From Fulvimarina uroteuthidis (GTDB lineage Bacteria; Pseudomonadota; Alphaproteobacteria; Rhizobiales; Rhizobiaceae), in contig NZ_JAXLPB010000006.1 in NCBI RefSeq assembly GCF_034321785.1, positions 62,001 to 126,000 of the forward strand: DNA of 64,000 nt. The letters run 5' to 3'. Positions 33,119 to 40,938 of this stretch are shown here, in pieces. The translations under genes and the position numbers were made by a program. A model generated the notes under the pieces. The model ran no database searches and was not told where the DNA came from. It saw nothing but the letters and a program-made list of their open reading frames with translations. Position 1 is the stretch's first letter. Each line of letters starts with the position of its first letter.

Positions 33119-34140
33119 AATCTCTGCCTGTCATCGAAGAAAGCCAAGTTGGCACTGCGCGCCGGACTGCCGTACAGGCAGGCAAGGCTGTCGGATTACC
33201 GGACGATGCACTGGAAAGGCTGGCAATCGTTGTCACCGAAGCCTGCACCAATCTCGTGCGCCATGCAGTCAATGGCGAGCTTCTTGTCGATGCGCGTACA
33301 GCGAGTGGAAAAGGCGGCCGGGGGCGCATCAAGGCGTCGGTCACGATTCTGGCGATCGACGACGGACCCGGGATTCCGAACGTCGAAGCCGCGATGGCCG
33401 ATGGCTATACAACTGTCACAGAAGAGCCGCGCGGCATCGGCGGCGGCATGGGCTCAATGCAGCGCCAGGCCGACCGCTTCGACATTTATAGCGGTTCGCA
33501 TGGTACGACGGTGATGGCGACGGTCGGCGAAACGCCCGGTCCAGTCTCCTCATCTCCTTACGATGTCACCGGATTGATCGTCCCCATGCCCGGCTTTGAC
33601 GCCGGTGGCGACGCGTTTGCGATCCGGCCAGGGAAGCATTCAACGATGGTGATGCTCATGGACGTTCTCGGCCATGGCCCAACCGCCGCCGAGGTCGCTT
33701 CGACCGGTCTAAAGGCCTTTGATGTGGCCGGATCTAAGTCCCTGGAGGATATTGAACGACAGGTCGCGGACGCGCTAAGTGGTAGCCGTGGCGCCGCCGC
33801 TCTCATCGTTGAGATCCCGCATGCAGCGGGTAAATTGCGGGCCATGGGCCTCGGTAACGTCCGCGGTTCTATCCACACTTCGGACGGCAACCAGTACGGC
33901 ATTCCTTCGCAGCCCGGCATTCTGGGAGCTGCTACAAGGCGCCCCCGTCCGACTGAACACGATTGGTCAGATGACGCGATGCTGATCTTGAGCACGGACG
34001 GCCTAAAAAGTTCTCCACGTGTTCCGGAGCCGCGCTCGCTGTTCTTTCGAGAGTCCGGTATCATTGCCGCGACACTCTATAAGCTGCGGCGGCGCGGCAG
34101 CGACGACGCCGGAATCGTCGTCGTGAGGCCGCATACATGA
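33115..34140 (+). CDS. RsbW-like ATPase fused to SpoIIE/RsbX-like phosphatase
   Basis: A 341-residue two-domain protein. Residues about 10-140 are a GHKL ATPase domain of the anti-sigma/RsbT type (VVTEACTNLVRHAV, AIDDGPGIPNVEAAMADGY, GIGGGMGSMQRQADRF). Residues about 150-341 are a SpoIIE-type PP2C phosphatase (AIRPGKHSTMVMLMDVLGHGPTAA and a C-terminal DDAGIVVV), as in RsbX. It is likely to reset the stressosome by dephosphorylating RsbR and RsbS, with the ATPase half adding binding or kinase function. Similar RsbT/W-SpoIIE fusions accompany stressosome genes in other Gram-negatives. It overlaps both neighbours by four bases. Confidence 0.82.
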   Translation: MKSLPVIEESQVGTARRTAVQAGKAVGLPDDALERLAIVVTEACTNLVRHAVNGELLVDARTASGKGGRGRIKASVTILAIDDGPGIPNVEAAMADGYTTVTEEPRGIGGGMGSMQRQADRFDIYSGSHGTTVMATVGETPGPVSSSPYDVTGLIVPMPGFDAGGDAFAIRPGKHSTMVMLMDVLGHGPTAAEVASTGLKAFDVAGSKSLEDIERQVADALSGSRGAAALIVEIPHAAGKLRAMGLGNVRGSIHTSDGNQYGIPSQPGILGAATRRPRPTEHDWSDDAMLILSTDGLKSSPRVPEPRSLFFRESGIIAATLYKLRRRGSDDAGIVVVRPHT

Positions 34141-35264
34141 AATCGGTGGTGACCTCCATCAGTCTCGAACTGGACGGCGACGTCACTCATACGCGTCGCT
34201 CAGCGTTGCTGATCGCCAAGGTCGCGCAGGCGCCGAGCCGTGACCAGATCCGCTTTGCCACTGCCGTTTCTGAAATTGCCCGCAACGCCTATCAATATGG
34301 CGAAAACGGCGTAGCCGAATTCTCATTCAACACCACCAGCCGCGGCGTACGTCTTCTCGCACGCGTTCACGATCGTGGGCATGGAATTAGGGACGTCGAT
34401 GCAATGCTGCGGGGCCGTCACCAGTCGCATAAGGGGCCTGGTCTCGGCTTAAGCGGATCACAAAAACTCGTCGACGACTTCGTCATCAACACCAGTGAGG
34501 CGGGCACCATTGTTGAGCTTGCACTCAACCTGAAGACTGTGAATGCACCGGTCGATTTGGCTAGGACTGCGGCCGAAGCGCTCGTCACTGCAACCCACGG
34601 CTCGCCTGTCGAGGAATTGAGCGAACAGAACCGGGCACTACGTGACGCGCTTGCTGAACAGCAGTTTCTGCTACGCGAAATGCATCATCGCACTAAGAAT
34701 AATCTCGCGATCATCCAATCGCTTGCCCTGATGCAGGCTCGTCGGTCCGAACACGCGGAGACACGCCGCGCTCTCAACGACCTGACCGGCCGTATTCAGG
34801 CCTTCGCCAATGCGCACAACCTGCTGCACCGAGCCGACGACGTCACCCATGTTGACATCCGCGAACATATCGAGACGCTAACGGAACGATTGCGTGTCGC
34901 TCTTGCCCAGAGTGGGCTCGCCATTGAAACCGAAGGCCCCCCATTGCTGGTATCGTTCGATACGGCAACGGAACTAGGACTAATAATCAATGAGCTTGTG
35001 ACGAATGCTGCGAAGCACGCGCCCTCAACGAATGACAGAAACAGCGTTGTAACGATTACCGCAGCGCGTGTCGGAACCAAAATAAGATTGACCGTCGCTG
35101 ACAATGGAATTGGTCTTGCAAATGCAGAGGAAACGCTTCGTGCATCAAAATCGCTTGGCTGGAAAATCATCGAAGGTTGCGTGCGAAAACTAAATGGCTC
35201 GATAGCAGTTGATGGATCGGCGGGCTTGGTTGTCGATGTCGAATTCGATCAAGGACCGTTTTGA
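34137..35264 (+). CDS. RsbT-like/HisKA_2 hybrid histidine kinase
   Basis: A 375-residue protein with two GHKL modules. The N-terminal one (about 1-130) resembles RsbT (FATAVSEIARNAYQYGENG, DRGHGIRDVD, GPGLGLSGSQKLVDDF). A coiled linker follows, then a HisKA_2 dimerisation domain with the phosphorylatable His in LREMHHRTKNNLAIIQSLALMQAR and a C-terminal ATPase domain (ELGLIINELVTNAAKHA, VADNGIGL). It is the last gene of the stressosome operon, so stress signalling should exit through a phosphorelay. HisKA_2/HWE kinases feed PhyR in the alphaproteobacterial general stress response. No response regulator is encoded here. Confidence 0.85.
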   Translation: MKSVVTSISLELDGDVTHTRRSALLIAKVAQAPSRDQIRFATAVSEIARNAYQYGENGVAEFSFNTTSRGVRLLARVHDRGHGIRDVDAMLRGRHQSHKGPGLGLSGSQKLVDDFVINTSEAGTIVELALNLKTVNAPVDLARTAAEALVTATHGSPVEELSEQNRALRDALAEQQFLLREMHHRTKNNLAIIQSLALMQARRSEHAETRRALNDLTGRIQAFANAHNLLHRADDVTHVDIREHIETLTERLRVALAQSGLAIETEGPPLLVSFDTATELGLIINELVTNAAKHAPSTNDRNSVVTITAARVGTKIRLTVADNGIGLANAEETLRASKSLGWKIIEGCVRKLNGSIAVDGSAGLVVDVEFDQGPF

Positions 35265-35992
35265 AACATTCGATACGGTCGACGAGTAACGAGAAAACTA
35301 CGAAGGCGGACTGTACCTAATTAAGCCGAACCTGAGATCTTTATGTGCAATCTCAACGCGTTCACAAAAGGCCAAGCAGCGATCCGCGAATCCACGAAGG
35401 CTCTAAGCGATACTACTGGCAATCTGCCCGCAATGACGCCCGCACCATTGTAGCTCGAGGTTCGCGACATGACGGCTCCGAGCACGAAGAGTAGTTCTAC
35501 GCGACGCGCAACGAAGAGATCCGCTGCGTACAACAAAGCCGCCAAGAGTTTCCTCCGGCGGCTCAGCGTGTCCGAAACGGACAGTGCGACTTTCTCGGCG
35601 TGGTTGCCAGTACATCCGTGGTCAACGATCCGAGAAAGATCCTGGCGCGCAAGCCCTTTAAGGGGCGCGCTGCACGCTACGAAGATGGGTAACATTTACG
35701 CCTTGTGCAAGGCTGAAAACGGATCTGCCTTGTTGTCGATGGGGTGTTTGCGGCAATCGCAATGCTCGGTGAGTTCGCCCGCGTTCTTATCGCGTCGATC
35801 TTTTTGAGAGACATGAAGGATGCGAGGACGGCGCGCGCAGCGAAGCTATCCGACTTATCAGCTGGTTGCAATGGGCTTTGCCGTCTTGGTGTCGAGGCGC
35901 TGGCTTCGTGCGTTCTGACAATCTTCGGTTGCTCTTTGAGTTCATCGGCATCGTTATCCGGGATATCGACAACGATGTTTGGGAACGAAGCA
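35265..35992. other. Region without a confident gene; possible broken small gene
   Basis: About 730 bases. A plus-strand frame from 35469 begins plausibly (Thr-, Ser-, Arg- and Lys-rich), and around 35588 a different frame continues with DFLGVVASTSVVNDPRKILA and stops near 35692, which could be one small basic protein broken by a frameshift. Longer minus-strand frames show no domain. The rest holds nothing I can support. Confidence 0.35.
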
Positions 35993-36448
35993 ATGACCCA
36001 TTTGAAGGCACTGAAGTTGGCCACAGCGGAACCCATGAACGCGCAGGCAGATCCGGTGAAGCGGACCCGCGCCAAGGTCATCGAGGCGCTGGCCGAGCAG
36101 AAGCGCGCGGCAGAAGCGAAGATCGCCGGCGAGGCGTTCGTGCCCACGCACATGGTTTGGCGCAAGAACGAAGCCGACGAGCGCGTGCAGGTGGAACAGC
36201 GCAAGCGGTTCCGGTCCGCTTGGTTCGAGAATGCGGCGGGCCAGACGTTCTTCTCATTGCGCTATGCGGGCAAGACCATCGAACTGGCCAAGGGCAAGAA
36301 CGCGATTGAGATCGCCGAGTTCACGCAGCTTCCGGGGCTCATCGACACGCTGATCGCCGCAGTGGATGCGGGCGAGCTGGACACCCAGCTGGGCGAAGCC
36401 GCCGCCGCGCGCAGCCGGGCGCTTCGGTCCAGCAAACAGGCAGCGTAG
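35993..36448 (+). CDS. DUF6641 family protein
   Basis: A 151-residue protein of the type found on plasmids and integrative elements: an N-terminal THLKALKL, a long charged helix (VKRTRAKVIEALAEQKRAAEAK), FVPTHMVWRKNE, then ENAAGQTFFSLRYAGKTIEL and AKGKNAIEI, and a C-terminal helix with DAGELDTQL. The same order is seen in DUF6641 proteins, whose function is unknown. An upstream start is possible in frame. It begins a tightly spaced set with the next two genes. Confidence 0.68.
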   Translation: MTHLKALKLATAEPMNAQADPVKRTRAKVIEALAEQKRAAEAKIAGEAFVPTHMVWRKNEADERVQVEQRKRFRSAWFENAAGQTFFSLRYAGKTIELAKGKNAIEIAEFTQLPGLIDTLIAAVDAGELDTQLGEAAAARSRALRSSKQAA

Positions 36449-36450
36449 AC

Positions 36451-36729
36451 ATGGGGCAGGGCGGCAACTTCGTGCGCCCGACCAGGCCGGCTTTCCAACA
36501 ATATGAACGCCTTTACGAGGACCTCGCCGCTTTGGACGAGGTCCTTCGCCGTGTCACCCTTCGGATCGGGCAGGCCGAGGTTTCCGAAGATCAGCGCGCG
36601 GCGGCGCTGATTAACGTCGCCAGCTTGATGAGGATCGCGGCACGGCTTGATGCGAACCTGGCGAGCTGGAGTCTCGGCGAGCGCAAACCCAGCATTCTCT
36701 TCCCGCCGAAACGAATGAAGCCCCAGTGA
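36451..36729 (+). CDS. Hypothetical protein (92 aa) in DUF6641 operon
   Basis: A 92-residue mostly helical protein (YERLYEDLAALDEVLRRVTLR, RAAALINVASLMRIAARLDANL) with no recognised domain. It starts two bases after the DUF6641 stop and its own stop overlaps the GTG of the next gene, so it is cotranscribed and probably translationally coupled. Confidence 0.65.
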   Translation: MGQGGNFVRPTRPAFQQYERLYEDLAALDEVLRRVTLRIGQAEVSEDQRAAALINVASLMRIAARLDANLASWSLGERKPSILFPPKRMKPQ

Positions 36730-37601
36730 CGCGAAACCTCGACCTCATCATCCGCGCCGCGTCCTTGCCGATCGTTCTGGCGTTCAGTCAAGCCAGAATG
36801 TTCGGGCTTTTCCTATCGGTCGCGATCCTCGCGCTGGCGTTCACGGACGTGGAAATAGTACGGGTCGTAGTCTATGGGATCATCGCGCTGATCGCCTCGA
36901 ACATCGCCACCATTGCTGCGCATTGGGGTTCAAGATTTCTGGCCATCACGATCGTCGTTGGCGCGCTGTTTGCGGCCTGGGAGGCCGAATACATCTTCCG
37001 AATGGTGATCCCCACCGCGGAAAGCGTGAGGATCACCGACAACGTTCCCATCAGCCTTTCGCAGAGCATCTCCGGGAACACTGTTCGGGTCAGCTTCACC
37101 AATCTCAGCGCGATGTGGCTGGAGAGCCTGCGGATTGAATGCCAAGGCTATTACCGCGACGGCACGCCACGCGAAAAGCCGTGGGGGCGGAACGGTGCGG
37201 GCATCGGGCATTGGCTGGCGCCGGGTGACAGCGTGAACTCGGTTCGAGTCTTCGAGGCTCGGTTCGACGACGTTGACCGGTACGACCTCAACCGATCGGA
37301 ATGCCGCGTCGCGCACGCGGACTTCCGGCGCATGCCGGAACAACTCCCGAGGTTGGAGACGGAGACCACGGAAACCGGACGGCTGCGGTTCGTCGTCACC
37401 AACACCACGGACTACGCGATCGACGGCATTTGGATCTCCTGCATGACCCGGGACGGTTTCCGAACCACAGTGCCGGTGGAGCCGGCCTATCAGAGCGCCT
37501 TGCACTTCACGATCGCCCTAGGAAGCTCGATCACGCTGATGCCAACGACCGCACGCTTCGGCTTGCAGGACTGCCGCATCTACGCGCTACGGGCTCTCTG
37601 A
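36726..37601 (+). CDS. Membrane protein of unknown function
   Basis: A 291-residue protein with about four N-terminal hydrophobic segments within residues 5-97, followed by a soluble domain of about 190 residues. That domain is beta-rich, with paired motifs VRVSFTNLSAMWLESLRIEC and LRFVVTNTTDYAIDGIWISC about 115 residues apart, so it is probably two related beta-sandwich repeats each with a Cys. The start is a GTG overlapping the previous stop. A short sequence similar to its C-terminus (RIYALR) recurs at about 39100. Function unknown. Confidence 0.65.
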   Translation: MTRNLDLIIRAASLPIVLAFSQARMFGLFLSVAILALAFTDVEIVRVVVYGIIALIASNIATIAAHWGSRFLAITIVVGALFAAWEAEYIFRMVIPTAESVRITDNVPISLSQSISGNTVRVSFTNLSAMWLESLRIECQGYYRDGTPREKPWGRNGAGIGHWLAPGDSVNSVRVFEARFDDVDRYDLNRSECRVAHADFRRMPEQLPRLETETTETGRLRFVVTNTTDYAIDGIWISCMTRDGFRTTVPVEPAYQSALHFTIALGSSITLMPTTARFGLQDCRIYALRAL

Positions 37602-37677
37602 GCGTCCTGCCGACTGGGCGTAACGCCGCAATCAGAGTAAGATTGCCTCACGACAGGGCGGGAATGGCGTAGCGGTG

Positions 37678-38697
37678 ATGACGGATATTGAGAAACAGCG
37701 ATACGCCGGCAACGCGCGACAGGCCGACCTCTTCGCTACGGAGCCGGACAATGCTCCGGCTGCGCGAGCACCCGGCAACAGCAACAAAAAGGCGCAGGCC
37801 TTCGTCTGGCCCATGGCTCGGGATGACGAAGAACGCGTCGTTGAAAAGCTGCAAGAAACCGGACGGTACCGCATTCAGCGCCAGCTAACACCGCGCCCCA
37901 TCGTGCAAAACCACGTGGTCGTTCCGGGCCAGAGCATTGGCATCATTCTGGACACGGAGACGACCGGGCTGGATCATCGAAAAGATGAAATCATAGAACT
38001 GGGCATGGTGGCCTTCACCTATGACGCCAGCGGTGTGCGGGACGTGATTGGCGTCTTCTCCCAACTGCGCGAACCAGCTGTTCCGATAAGCGCGGAGATC
38101 ACCAACATCACCGGCATTACCATGGACATGGTGGCGGGCCGCAGCATAGATCCAGACGAAATTTCAGCTTTCATCGCCGGCGCTGAGCTTGTGATCGCGC
38201 ACAATGCGAAGTTCGACCGCCCCTTCTGCGAAGCCTTTCACGACGGCTTCTCCCACAAGGCATGGGCGTGCTCGGTTGCAGAGGTTGATTGGACGTCTCT
38301 TGGTTTTGAAGGCAACAAGCTGGTCTATCTGATCGGCCAGTGCGGCTTTTTCCATAACGGACATCGGGCCGTGGATGACTGCCATGCGCTATTGGAAGTT
38401 TTGACGTCCTCGACGGGGGTTTCTGCTGAAAGCGCGTTTCTGCAGCTTGAGGCTTCGGCCGGAAAAGACCGTCTGCATGTGTTCGCACAAAACAGTCCCT
38501 TCGATACCAAGGACATTCTCAAAGCTCGCGGCTACCGATGGAATGACGGTTCCGATGGTCGAGCAAAAAGCTGGTGGACTGAAATTGACGAGACTGCCTA
38601 CGAAGCTGAGCTGAAATTCCTGCGACAGGAGATATATCGGTCGGAGGCTGAGCCCATTGTCCGACGTCTCTCTGCGTATGATCGATACAGGGCCTAA
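37678..38697 (+). CDS. DnaQ-like 3'-5' exonuclease (DEDDh)
   Basis: A 339-residue protein with an RNase T/DnaQ-type exonuclease domain at about 83-250. It has Exo I ILDTETTGLDH, Exo II AHNAKFDRPF and Exo III NGHRAVDDCHALLEVL, which gives the full DEDDh active site. The C-terminal part (RGYRWNDGSDGRAKSWWTEI) resembles a small domain seen after exonuclease domains in mobile-element proteins. The first 80 residues are low in structure. GTG at 37675 is an alternative start. It may process ends during element replication or act in defence; both are inference. Confidence 0.82.
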   Translation: MTDIEKQRYAGNARQADLFATEPDNAPAARAPGNSNKKAQAFVWPMARDDEERVVEKLQETGRYRIQRQLTPRPIVQNHVVVPGQSIGIILDTETTGLDHRKDEIIELGMVAFTYDASGVRDVIGVFSQLREPAVPISAEITNITGITMDMVAGRSIDPDEISAFIAGAELVIAHNAKFDRPFCEAFHDGFSHKAWACSVAEVDWTSLGFEGNKLVYLIGQCGFFHNGHRAVDDCHALLEVLTSSTGVSAESAFLQLEASAGKDRLHVFAQNSPFDTKDILKARGYRWNDGSDGRAKSWWTEIDETAYEAELKFLRQEIYRSEAEPIVRRLSAYDRYRA

Positions 38698-38714
38698 GCG
38701 TGAGGATCAAAACC

Positions 38715-38984
38715 ATGACTGATTACGGCGAAGACCCGGAGATTGAGTACTCCGAGCTTTCCGGCCCTTGCACCCAGGATAGCGTCACCGTTGAGATGAA
38801 TATCTACCGGATTAAAGGCTCGTCCGAAGGATGGGCGTTGGAAGTCGTCGACGCTGAGAACAATTCCACCACCTGGGACGACCTGTTCGCCACCGATGCT
38901 GCGGCATTGGAGGAATTCAACAAGGCATTGGCGGAAGTCGGCATTCAAGAGTTCGTTCAGTTTACGCCGACCAACGTCCACTAG
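38715..38984 (+). CDS. Small acidic hypothetical protein (89 aa)
   Basis: An 89-residue acidic protein (TVEMNIYRIKG, WALEVVDAENNSTTWDDLF, ALEEFNKALAEVG) with no named domain. The ATG at 38715 has GAGG nine bases upstream. It follows the exonuclease gene after 17 bases and is likely in the same transcript. Its ββαα-like pattern resembles small antidote or immunity-type proteins, but that is only an impression. Confidence 0.62.
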   Translation: MTDYGEDPEIEYSELSGPCTQDSVTVEMNIYRIKGSSEGWALEVVDAENNSTTWDDLFATDAAALEEFNKALAEVGIQEFVQFTPTNVH

Positions 38985-39198
38985 CGACCGTCAGCTGGGA
39001 TCGCGTATGGCTCTGGTTAATGGTTGGCTGAGCTCGGTGGGGCTGCCAGCCGACGATGATCGGCAGCGATACTTTCCGATCCACCGCTCCTACCTTCCCG
39101 GTCGGCCGTATCTACGCGCTGCGGACGCTCTCAGGGGCTTCATGATATCGGCAGGACGGTCGGACAGGGCAGGGCGCGTCACGGCTGCCCTCAGACGC

Positions 39199-40491
39199 TC
39201 AACAGCGCGCGTCATAGACTGAACGCGTCAGAGACGCTGAAGCCGAGCATGCCAGCGGCGTTGACGCTGTGTGAGCCAAGTTGGGGGACCGGAGCGCGGC
39301 GGCGCTTCGGCACCACGTGTTTCTTAACAAAATTCCGCATCCAGCTTCGCCAGCGGCAAACGTTTCGTCCAGAAGCAGTCGGGCCATGGGGGTTCTGAAC
39401 GCGCGGTCGTCGACGACGGCAAGCAGTTCTGAATGCCAGTTCGTCTCTTGTATAGTATATTCATACCTAAACCCGACGACACTCTCACACCCAGTTGCTT
39501 CTCCATCACCACCATCATCACCAATACCCCGTTGGTTCACACGAACACCCTCGGTTAGAGCCGCTTTTTCTTTCCCTTTGCCCTTGGGTTTCTTTCGAAC
39601 AAATCGCATCCCTTGAAACCCCCGACCCTCGGCGTGCCATGCCAGCAGCGCCGTTATGTCCTCTCGGCTCCACCACTTTCGCTCCATCGGCTCCGCTGGT
39701 TCCTCCGTCTCCGCCCCCGGCACCGGCTTGTCCCGTTTAAAGTCCTCTTCAATCCGAAACTTCAAACTGTATCGGGTTACCCGCTGAATGTTCCGCTCCA
39801 CCCGGCGGCTCGCATCGAACGCTTGAACATCAACCTGATAGGGCGTTTCATGACCGTACTCCCGCAGTGTCCGGGCGAACTCATCGCGGCTGATCGCACC
39901 CAGCTCCACGATCCCATGCAGGTGGGGACACCAAATCGTATCATCCGGCTGCAGCCATTTCTCCTCCACGATAGCCTGGAAGTAGGTTCGCGTGTTGCGA
40001 CCGGCCTTTTCGTTTTCCCGAACGCTGGTCCGGTCCAGCTCCAGATACAACACCCATTGAACCCCCCGCCATCGCGGGTCTTCCCGGCACTTGCGATCTG
40101 CCATGTTGCGCATCCGGCGCTTGGCGCGTTCGAACTCCCCTTGCGCGGAGCTTGGATCCCCGCACGGGTCCAGCAACAGCGTGAGGAATGCCAGCTTGTC
40201 GTTGTGAACACCGGCAAAACGTTTCTTGATGGAGATCGCCGTCTCCTTGCGTCGGTAGTTCATGAAGCATCGCGGGCAGGCCGGGATCCGACACGCCATC
40301 TGCCCGCCCCATTGGTCCTCTTCTCCGCATTCGTGAAGCCGACTGTTCAGCCCTTCGATCCGCGCGTACGACGCCACCTCGGCCAACTTGTCCGCCTGCG
40401 CCTGCATGCCCGGTGACAATTGAATGATCTTACCGGTTCGATGATGGTTCGTCGCGATCAACGCGGCTCTTACTTGGTCTATTGAAGTCAT
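39199..40491 (-). CDS. HUH-type replication initiator-like protein
   Basis: A 430-residue protein with features of rolling-circle Rep proteins. A zinc-like cluster (HEC, AC, CPRCFMNYRRKE, residues 54-80) precedes strands with YLELD, then the metal-binding HUH motif CPHLHGIVELG (His190, His192) and VTRYSLKF with a candidate nucleophile Tyr241. The second half is charged and Gly/Lys-rich. It should nick DNA to start replication or transfer of the element. The last 45 residues look out of character, and a different frame (39340-39212) encodes a basic 42-residue peptide, so a late frameshift is possible. Translation start lies in an unusual hairpin. Confidence 0.72.
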   Translation of the reverse strand: MTSIDQVRAALIATNHHRTGKIIQLSPGMQAQADKLAEVASYARIEGLNSRLHECGEEDQWGGQMACRIPACPRCFMNYRRKETAISIKKRFAGVHNDKLAFLTLLLDPCGDPSSAQGEFERAKRRMRNMADRKCREDPRWRGVQWVLYLELDRTSVRENEKAGRNTRTYFQAIVEEKWLQPDDTIWCPHLHGIVELGAISRDEFARTLREYGHETPYQVDVQAFDASRRVERNIQRVTRYSLKFRIEEDFKRDKPVPGAETEEPAEPMERKWWSREDITALLAWHAEGRGFQGMRFVRKKPKGKGKEKAALTEGVRVNQRGIGDDGGDGEATGCESVVGFRYEYTIQETNWHSELLAVVDDRAFRTPMARLLLDETFAAGEAGCGILLRNTWCRSAAALRSPNLAHTASTPLACSASASLTRSVYDARC

Positions 40492-40512
40492 AGCACTCTC
40501 CTTTAGTGCTAT
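40490..40512 (-). promoter_or_regulatory. Hairpin with Shine-Dalgarno in the loop at the Rep start
   Basis: ATAGCACT and AGTGCTAT form a perfect 8-base-pair inverted repeat. On the Rep mRNA the seven-base loop is AAAGGAG, the ribosome-binding site itself, and the AT of the ATG is in the stem. This suggests control of Rep translation, or an operator for a dimeric repressor. Confidence 0.6.
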
Positions 40513-40563
40513 TTATAAAGTAGGCTCCAAGGTCTCGGCTAAATAAGCCAAAAGGAGCACTTC

Positions 40564-40887
40564 ATGATCCATCACGTCTACCAACGCCTTCGCGACGGCG
40601 GCTTCACCCACAGTCAGGTTCACTTCTCGACGGTCTGGTTGGGTCGGAGCTCTCGGTATTATTCGAACCTCATTGCAACCCAGCGCGAGCCCGCCATCGG
40701 TACGATGCTTGAGCTCAATACGCGGGTTCTGAGGGTCGCCCTTCACATGGAGCGGGGCCAGAATGCCCACGAGCTTTTGGAACTCGTCGGGCAACTCGAT
40801 GAGGAGATGTTTCGTCGGATCTCGTATCGAGTGACACTAACTCGATTGAAGGTGGAAACAGAAAAAGTAGGACCCACGAGCCTCTAG
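40564..40887 (+). CDS. DUF6626-like small protein, possible regulator
   Basis: A 107-residue protein, divergent from the Rep-like gene across 72 bases. VYQRLRDGGFTHSQVHFSTVWLGRSSRYYSNLIATQREP recalls DUF6626 proteins, whose layout (flexible helix, WLGRS-YYS, then helix) resembles a small helix-turn-helix. AAGGAG lies eight bases before the ATG. Its position opposite rep and the inverted repeat between them make it a candidate copy-control or rep regulator. A 93-codon frame on the opposite strand is rejected as its shadow. Confidence 0.6.
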   Translation: MIHHVYQRLRDGGFTHSQVHFSTVWLGRSSRYYSNLIATQREPAIGTMLELNTRVLRVALHMERGQNAHELLELVGQLDEEMFRRISYRVTLTRLKVETEKVGPTSL

Positions 40888-40903
40888 CCGGAGCGAGAGT
40901 CTG

Positions 40904-40932
40904 AACAGGATCTGCCTTCGGCAGATCCTGTT
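40904..40932. terminator. Strong hairpin terminator between convergent genes
   Basis: AACAGGATCTGCC and GGCAGATCCTGTT form a perfect 13-base-pair stem with a three-base loop. It sits between the ends of the DUF6626-like gene and the DNA polymerase gene. The T-run is short on both sides. Confidence 0.7.
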
Positions 40933-40938
40933 AAACGC

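Noticed and set aside
40513..40794. 93-codon minus-strand frame near the Rep start
   Set aside because: Lies opposite the plus-strand gene with an AAGGAG ribosome-binding site; no domain.
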